Below, piece by piece: positions 1 to 4,021 of a stretch of 5,952 nt of DNA. The stretch's first letter is position 1. The number at the start of each line of letters is the position of its first letter. The DNA lies in the NCBI RefSeq assembly GCF_014904065.1, contig NZ_JACXJG010000027.1, positions 1 to 5,952 of the forward strand, given 5' to 3'. A program made the translations under genes and the position numbers. A model generated the notes under the pieces. The model was not told the DNA's origin and did not search any database. It saw nothing but the letters and a program-made list of their open reading frames with translations. Source of the DNA: Gulosibacter sediminis. Lineage in GTDB: Bacteria > Actinomycetota > Actinomycetes > Actinomycetales > Microbacteriaceae.

Positions 1-1392
1 CGCGAGCACGCCGAGGCCGCGAACCGCGGTGCCGAGCACGCCCTCGAGGCGCTCGCGCAGCGAGTCGTCCTTTGCGAGCTGCCACGGCGCCTGGTCGGTG
101 ATGAACTGGTTGAGCGCGTCGACGAGGCGCCAGACCTCGGCGATGGTCTGGTCGATCGCGAAGCGGTCGATCGCGTCCTCAGCACCCGCCACAGCGGCCT
201 TCGCGATATCGAGGAGCGCGGTGTCGTCGACGTGCGTCGAGGCGACGGACGGGATCTCGCCGTCGAAGTACTTGTTCACCATCGCCACAACGCGCGACGC
301 CAGGTTGCCGAGGCCGTTCGCGAGCTCGGAGTTGTAGCGCGCGTGGAGGTCTTCCCACGAGAACGAGCCGTCCTGACCGAGGTGAATTGCACGCATGAAG
401 TAGTAGCGGAACGCGTCGGAGCCGAAGGTATCGGTGATCTCGCTCGGCTCAATGCCGGTGAGCTTCGACTTCGACATCTTCTCGCCGCCAACGAGCAGCC
501 AGCCGGTCGCGAAGACGCGCTGCGGAGGCTCGATACCCGCGGCCATGAGCATGGCGGGCCAGATCACCGCGTGGAAGCGGATGATGTCCTTGCCCACAAT
601 GTGGTTCGCGGGCCAGCGACGGTCGAAGTTGTCGTCATCGTCGCCGTAGCCGATCGCGGTGATGTAGTTGAGCAGCGCGTCGACCCAGACGTAGACGATG
701 TGCGCGTCGTCCCACGGCACGCGCACGCCCCAATCGAAGCTCGTGCGCGAGATCGAGAGGTCGTGCAGGCCGCTGCGCACGAAGCTGACGACCTCGTTGC
801 GCGCCGACTGCGGCTGCACGAAGGTCGGGTTCGCCTCGTAGAAGTCGAGCAGGCGCTGCTGGAAGTCGGAGAGCTTGAAGAAGTAGTTGCGCTCGGCCAT
901 AAGCTCGAGCGGCTTCGAGTGAATCGCGCAGACCTTCTGGCCCTCGTACTGGCCCTCGCCGTCGACGATTTCGCTGTCGGGCTTGAACTCCTCGCAGCCG
1001 ACGCAGTAGAGCGCCTCGAACTCGTCCTCGTAGATGTAGCCGGCATCGTTGAGGTGCGTCAGGAACTTCTGCACGCGCGTCTCGTGCCGCTCCTCGGTGG
1101 TGCGAATGAAGTCATCATTCGAGAGGTTGAGCGTCTTGAGCATCGGCTTCCATGCGCCATCGACGAGCTTGTCGGCCCACTCGCGCGGCGTCATGCCGTT
1201 TGCGACGGCCGAGCGCATGATCTTCTGCCCGTGCTCGTCGGTGCCGGTGAGGAACCAGGTGTCATCGCCGCGCTGGCGGTGCCACCGGGCAAGCACGTCA
1301 GCTGCCACCTCCGCATACGCGTGCCCGATGTGGGGCACGTCATTCACGTAGAAGATGGGAGTGGTGACGTAGAACGATTCGCCAGAAGCCAT
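1..1392 (-). CDS. metG: Methionyl-tRNA synthetase, 3' end missing
   Basis: This cytosolic class I aminoacyl-tRNA synthetase joins methionine to initiator and elongator tRNA-Met using ATP. The 464 visible residues begin MASGESFYVTTPIFYVN. The HIGH signature is at 21-24 and the KMSKS loop at 305-309. D52-E53-H54-G55, W236 and H274 match the usual methionine pocket. A single zinc knuckle in the connective domain is formed by C130, C133, C155 and H158, as in the Thermus-type enzyme. The helical anticodon-binding domain follows; N363, R367 and W437 align with E. coli Asn391, Arg395 and Trp461. Enzymes of this type have about 510-520 residues, so roughly 50 residues lie beyond the left edge. ATG 1392 gives the usual short lead into FYVTTPI. 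In-frame GTG 1431 and TTG 1425 are possible but would add an unneeded extension. There is no Shine-Dalgarno sequence; a -10-like TAGACT ends 7 nt upstream. It follows rsmI on the same strand by 54 bp. Identity is very secure. Confidence 0.98.
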   Translation of the reverse strand, partial: MASGESFYVTTPIFYVNDVPHIGHAYAEVAADVLARWHRQRGDDTWFLTGTDEHGQKIMRSAVANGMTPREWADKLVDGAWKPMLKTLNLSNDDFIRTTEERHETRVQKFLTHLNDAGYIYEDEFEALYCVGCEEFKPDSEIVDGEGQYEGQKVCAIHSKPLELMAERNYFFKLSDFQQRLLDFYEANPTFVQPQSARNEVVSFVRSGLHDLSISRTSFDWGVRVPWDDAHIVYVWVDALLNYITAIGYGDDDDNFDRRWPANHIVGKDIIRFHAVIWPAMLMAAGIEPPQRVFATGWLLVGGEKMSKSKLTGIEPSEITDTFGSDAFRYYFMRAIHLGQDGSFSWEDLHARYNSELANGLGNLASRVVAMVNKYFDGEIPSVASTHVDDTALLDIAKAAVAGAEDAIDRFAIDQTIAEVWRLVDALNQFITDQAPWQLAKDDSLRERLEGVLGTAVRGLGVLA

Positions 1393-1446
1393 GCCGGAAA
1401 GTCTATCGGGTCGCGTGAGCGTCAATGACACGGCCGTTGCCGACGG
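1393..1446. other. rsmI-metG intergenic gap, no terminator seen
   Basis: This 54-bp gap holds the presumed metG -10 and a short palindrome, ACGGCCGT (1430-1437). On the minus strand a weak four-pair hairpin (CCGT/ACGG) could form just after the rsmI stop, but no run of T follows it. I see no intrinsic terminator. Read-through from rsmI into metG therefore looks possible in addition to the local promoter. Confidence 0.5.
1400..1405 (-). promoter_or_regulatory. Putative metG -10 element (TAGACT), leaderless
   Basis: On the minus strand TAGACT fits the actinobacterial TANNNT -10 consensus. Seven bases lie between its last base and metG ATG 1392, so transcription would begin at or within a base or so of the start codon, giving a leaderless mRNA. 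This fits the absence of a Shine-Dalgarno sequence. A TTGACG at 1420-1425 resembles a -35 box, but the spacer is only 14 nt, shorter than the usual 16-18, so that box is doubtful. The call rests on a short motif and its position. Confidence 0.5.
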
Positions 1447-2277
1447 TCATACAGCGCCGCCGACGCTCCGGGCCGCGAGCGCAGCGTCGTAGAGCGCGCG
1501 CTTCCGCAGGCCGGTGCGCGCCTCGACCTCAGCCGCCGCATCCTTCAGCCGAAGGCCGCCCGCGGCGAGTCGGAGCACCTCGGCAACTGCCTCGTCGAGC
1601 TGCACCTCGCGGGCTTCGGCGCCGGCGAGCACGAGCACGATCTCGCCGCGCACGCCCTCGCCCGCCCACTGGGCGAGCTCGGCGCATGTGCCGCGGCGCA
1701 CCTCTTCGTGGAGCTTCGTGAGCTCGCGGCAGACGACGGCCTGGCGCTCGGGCCACGCCGCGGCGAAGTCGTCGAGCGTCGTCGCGAGCCGGTGCGGCGA
1801 CTCATAGAGCACGGTTGTGCGCGGCTCGTCGCCGAGCTGCTCGATGAGCCTGGCCCGGTCAGACTGCTTGCGCGGCACGAACCCCTCGAAACAGAAGCGG
1901 TCGGTCGGCAGGCCCGACACCGCGAGCGCGGTGATGACCGCCGTTGGGCCGGGCACCGAGGTGACCGTCACGCCCGCCTCGGCACACGCACGCACGACGC
2001 GAAAGCCCGGGTCGGAGATGGCCGGCATGCCCGCATCCGACACCAGCACGACGGTCTGCTCGGCGGCAAGCCTCGCCACCTCGTCAGCGGACTCGTGCTC
2101 GTTGTGTTCGTGCAACGCGATGAGCTTCGGGCGTTCGGTCACCTCGAGCAGGCCCAGCAGCTTCGCGGTCGTGCGGGTGTCTTCGCAGGCGACCACATCG
2201 GCGGCCCGCAGCGTATCGATGAGCCGAGGCGACGCATCCCCGAGATTGCCGATCGGGGTTCCGGCAAGGATGAGCAT
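1447..2277 (-). CDS. rsmI: 16S rRNA (cytidine-1402-2'-O)-methyltransferase RsmI
   Basis: RsmI uses S-adenosylmethionine to 2'-O-methylate C1402 of 16S rRNA; with RsmH it makes m4Cm1402 in the P-site part of the decoding centre and tunes start-codon choice and fidelity. The 276-residue protein has the usual length for this tetrapyrrole-methylase-fold family. Visible signatures in order are GTPIGNLGD (6-14), CEDTRTT (31-37), the SAM-loop motif SDAGMPAISDPG (80-91), VPGPTA (108-113), FEGFVPRK (130-137), YESPHRL (158-164) and CRELTKLHEE (183-192), then a helical C-terminal segment after about 222. ATG 2277 puts the first motif at the right distance from the N-terminus. This ATG lies 3 nt after the pmt stop with no Shine-Dalgarno sequence in between, which suggests translational coupling to pmt. 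The stop overlaps another ATG as ATGA (1447-1450). metG follows after 54 bp. Identity is very secure. Confidence 0.97.
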   Translation of the reverse strand: MLILAGTPIGNLGDASPRLIDTLRAADVVACEDTRTTAKLLGLLEVTERPKLIALHEHNEHESADEVARLAAEQTVVLVSDAGMPAISDPGFRVVRACAEAGVTVTSVPGPTAVITALAVSGLPTDRFCFEGFVPRKQSDRARLIEQLGDEPRTTVLYESPHRLATTLDDFAAAWPERQAVVCRELTKLHEEVRRGTCAELAQWAGEGVRGEIVLVLAGAEAREVQLDEAVAEVLRLAAGGLRLKDAAAEVEARTGLRKRALYDAALAARSVGGAV

Positions 2278-2280
2278 CGC

Positions 2281-3975
2281 CTAGTACCAGCCCGGCAGCC
2301 AGTGGGTGAGGTTGAAGTACCAGTCGGGAATCTGCAGGCCGGTCCACACCGGGTAGAAGAACGCCGACACGAGGACCGCGAGGGCGAAGAACCCGGCGAT
2401 GAGGTTCACCGCAAGCGTGCGCTGTTTTCGCGGATCCTTCGCGTCGCCCGCCAGCGTCTGCAGCGCGAGCGCTGCCGCGAGGAACATGAACGGCAGCCAG
2501 ACGATGACGTAGAAGTGGTAGACCGAGGTGCGGCCGGTGAGCAGCCAGGGCAGGTAGCCCGCCGCGTACGACACGAGAATCGCAACGTAGGGCCAGCGCG
2601 GCTTCACGAACATCATCATGATGAGGAACACGACGGCGATCGTGCCGAGCCAGTAGAGCAGCGGGTTCGACAGCGACGTGACCGCCTGCACGCACTGGTC
2701 GGCGTGACAGCTCGGGTCGACCGCCGGGTCGATGTAGGTGTACTGGAACGCGGTGGGGCGCAGCAGGAACGGCCACTCGTACGGCGCCGAGTTGTACGAG
2801 TGCCCCGCCGCGAGGCGCGAGTGAAACTCGTAGACCTGTGCCTGGTAGTCGACGAAGTGCGAGAGCGACAGCTTGGCCCACTCGAAGAAGTTGCCGCCCT
2901 GCCAGGCGCCGGTGTCGATAATCCCGTTGAAGCCGCGGCCGGTGATGAACCAACCGGCGTAGCTCGCGAGGTAGATGACGATCGTGAGCGGCACCGCGAG
3001 CAGGAAAGAGACGGGCCCCTGCTTCAGCGTCGCTGACGAGAGCCACAGCGTGATGCCCGCCTGCTTGCGGTTGTAGGCGTCGAGGGCAACGGTGAGCACA
3101 CAGTAGAACGCGAGGTAGTAGAGGCCCGACCACTTCACGCTCGTCGCGAGCGCGAGGGCCACGACCATGGCCAGGAACCAGGGGCGTCGCCAGAGCACCG
3201 GGCCCCAGTCGGGGCCCGTCGGCCGCGTCGCCGGCGGGTCGATCGTGCTGGTCCACTTGACCGGCGTGCTCTCGAGCGGCACGGAAGGGTCGTTCGCGTG
3301 TTCGCGCTGGCGCCACGCCGCGACCCAGCTCGTCAGTTGACGCCCCTGGTCGTCGCGGTCGTAGAGTAGGAACAGGAAGCCGAGCAGCACGAAGAACATC
3401 ACGAAAATGTCGAGGATGCCCGTGCGGCTCATCGCGATCGCGTGGCCGTCGATCGCGAGCATCGCCGCCGGGATCGCACCCATCGCGATCGAACGGAATA
3501 GCTTCTTGCCGACGAGGTAGAGCAGCGGCACCGAGGCGGCACCGAAGAGGGCGACGCCGAAGCGCCAGGCCCAGACGTGCTCGGCGCCGAACAGGTGCAT
3601 GAAGATGCCGATGAGGTACTTGCCGAGCGGCGGGTGCACGACGTACTCGGCCTTGTCGAGGTACTCGTCGTAGCCGCCGGTCGCCCAGAGGTCCTCTTTG
3701 TTCTCGGGCCATTCCGACTCGTAGCCGTTGTTCGTGATGGTCCAGCCATCGGGCACGTAGTAAATCTCGTCGAAGACGATGCCGTTCGGCTGGTCGAGCC
3801 GCACAAACCGTACAAGCACCGCCACGAGGGTGATGATGCCGACGAGAATCCACTCGGTGCGGCGCCGAGCCTGCGGCGATGCCGTCCACCGACCCCAAAG
3901 GTCGTCTGCCCACGACCCCACCGGCGTCGTCGGTGTGCTCGCGCCGTCACGTTGGAGTTGGGTCGGGGCAGTCAC
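2281..3975 (-). CDS. pmt: Protein O-mannosyltransferase Pmt (GT39 family)
   Basis: This polytopic membrane enzyme moves mannose from polyprenyl-phosphate mannose to Ser/Thr of proteins leaving through the Sec system; the M. tuberculosis counterpart is Rv1002c. From GTG 3975 the protein has 564 residues. A short Thr/Pro-rich, Arg-containing cytoplasmic N-terminus precedes the first membrane helix (about 42-60). The catalytic Asp-Glu pair typical of PMTs is D69-E70 in the first outer loop (FDEIYY), followed by HPPLGKY (114-120). About 11-12 hydrophobic helices can be seen, including 138-156, 186-205, 265-300, 322-340, 437-456, 461-478, 484-507 and 519-541. The large outer loop (about 341-436) carries HSYNSAPYEWP (391-401) and two cysteines, C423 and C428. 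SVYHFY (484-489) is a late conserved motif. GTG 4005 would add 10 residues, but a TACGAT hexamer lies between it and GTG 3975, so the shorter leaderless form is favoured. rsmI begins 3 nt after the TAG stop. The function is firm; the start is less so. Confidence 0.95.
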   Translation of the reverse strand: MTAPTQLQRDGASTPTTPVGSWADDLWGRWTASPQARRRTEWILVGIITLVAVLVRFVRLDQPNGIVFDEIYYVPDGWTITNNGYESEWPENKEDLWATGGYDEYLDKAEYVVHPPLGKYLIGIFMHLFGAEHVWAWRFGVALFGAASVPLLYLVGKKLFRSIAMGAIPAAMLAIDGHAIAMSRTGILDIFVMFFVLLGFLFLLYDRDDQGRQLTSWVAAWRQREHANDPSVPLESTPVKWTSTIDPPATRPTGPDWGPVLWRRPWFLAMVVALALATSVKWSGLYYLAFYCVLTVALDAYNRKQAGITLWLSSATLKQGPVSFLLAVPLTIVIYLASYAGWFITGRGFNGIIDTGAWQGGNFFEWAKLSLSHFVDYQAQVYEFHSRLAAGHSYNSAPYEWPFLLRPTAFQYTYIDPAVDPSCHADQCVQAVTSLSNPLLYWLGTIAVVFLIMMMFVKPRWPYVAILVSYAAGYLPWLLTGRTSVYHFYVIVWLPFMFLAAALALQTLAGDAKDPRKQRTLAVNLIAGFFALAVLVSAFFYPVWTGLQIPDWYFNLTHWLPGWY

Positions 3976-3981
3976 CCGACC

Positions 3982-3987
3982 ATCGTA
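3982..3987 (-). promoter_or_regulatory. Putative pmt -10 element (TACGAT), leaderless
   Basis: TACGAT on the minus strand matches TANNNT and ends 6 nt before GTG 3975. That spacing would place transcription initiation on the GTG itself. No Shine-Dalgarno sequence precedes this GTG, which is consistent with a leaderless message. A GTGACA at 4000-4005 resembles a -35 box but leaves only a 12-nt spacer, so I do not count it. The hexamer lies inside the 10-codon extension that GTG 4005 would give, and so helps decide the start. Confidence 0.45.
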
Positions 3988-4006
3988 GGGGATGCCCCCT
4001 GTCACC

Positions 4007-4012
4007 TAGACT
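4007..4012 (+). promoter_or_regulatory. Putative hrpA -10 element (TAGACT)
   Basis: This is the same TAGACT hexamer as upstream of metG, on the opposite strand, ending 9 nt before hrpA ATG 4022. Initiation 6-9 nt downstream would give a leader of only 0-4 nt. The first three bases, TAG, are also an in-frame stop that rules out an upstream extension of hrpA. No TTGACA-like box is seen at the expected distance. Confidence 0.45.
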
Positions 4013-4018
4013 GGAGGG
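4013..4018 (+). promoter_or_regulatory. GGAGGG, possible but close ribosome binding site
   Basis: GGAGGG directly follows the TAGACT hexamer and lies 3 nt before ATG 4022, closer than the usual 5-9 nt. If transcription starts after it, as the -10 position suggests, it would not be in the mRNA at all. It could act only if a longer transcript from an upstream promoter exists. Confidence 0.25.
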
Positions 4019-4021
4019 CCG

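Larger units (their letters stand above)
3976..4021. promoter_or_regulatory. Divergent pmt/hrpA promoter region
   Basis: These 46 bp separate the preferred pmt start (minus strand) from the hrpA start (plus strand). They hold a -10-like hexamer for each direction, 19 bp apart, so the -35 region of each promoter must overlap the other promoter or reach into it. I find no good TTGACA-like box at 16-18 nt from either -10. The two transcripts probably compete for RNA polymerase, but this is inference from geometry. A CTAG at 4006-4009 supplies an in-frame upstream stop for both genes, so neither reading frame can extend beyond it. Confidence 0.55.

Noticed and set aside
154..178. Direct repeat GGTCGATCGCG in metG
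   Set aside because: It encodes the similar peptides AIDR and AIDQ in a helix of the anticodon-binding domain; it has two copies only and no sign of a mobile or regulatory repeat.
232..1428. 398-codon plus-strand open frame opposite metG
   Set aside because: It lies antisense to a clear MetRS with HIGH and KMSKS, has a biased Arg/Val/Glu/Ala composition and no recognisable domain. It is a GC shadow.
1427..1450. Possible terminator hairpin after rsmI
   Set aside because: The stem is only four base pairs, and there is no T run. It is too weak for an intrinsic terminator.
2613..2624. 12-bp palindrome TCATCATGATGA in pmt
   Set aside because: It arises from the consecutive Met codons (LIMMMF) in a membrane helix, deep in coding sequence.
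1708..3036. 442-codon plus-strand open frame across rsmI and pmt
   Set aside because: It spans the junction of two well-supported minus-strand genes and consists of Arg/Glu/His-rich text without motifs.
3430..3492. Cluster of GATCGCG-type words, including one GCGATCGC
   Set aside because: The cluster is explained by the pmt codons for Ile, Asp, Ala and Met in a GC-rich gene; there is no regular spacing and no array.
2084..3913. 609-codon minus-strand open frame overlapping pmt and the start of rsmI
   Set aside because: It is an alternative frame on the same strand, very rich in Arg, Ala and His, without membrane helices. The pmt frame has the PMT motifs D-E and HPPL, and expected helices.
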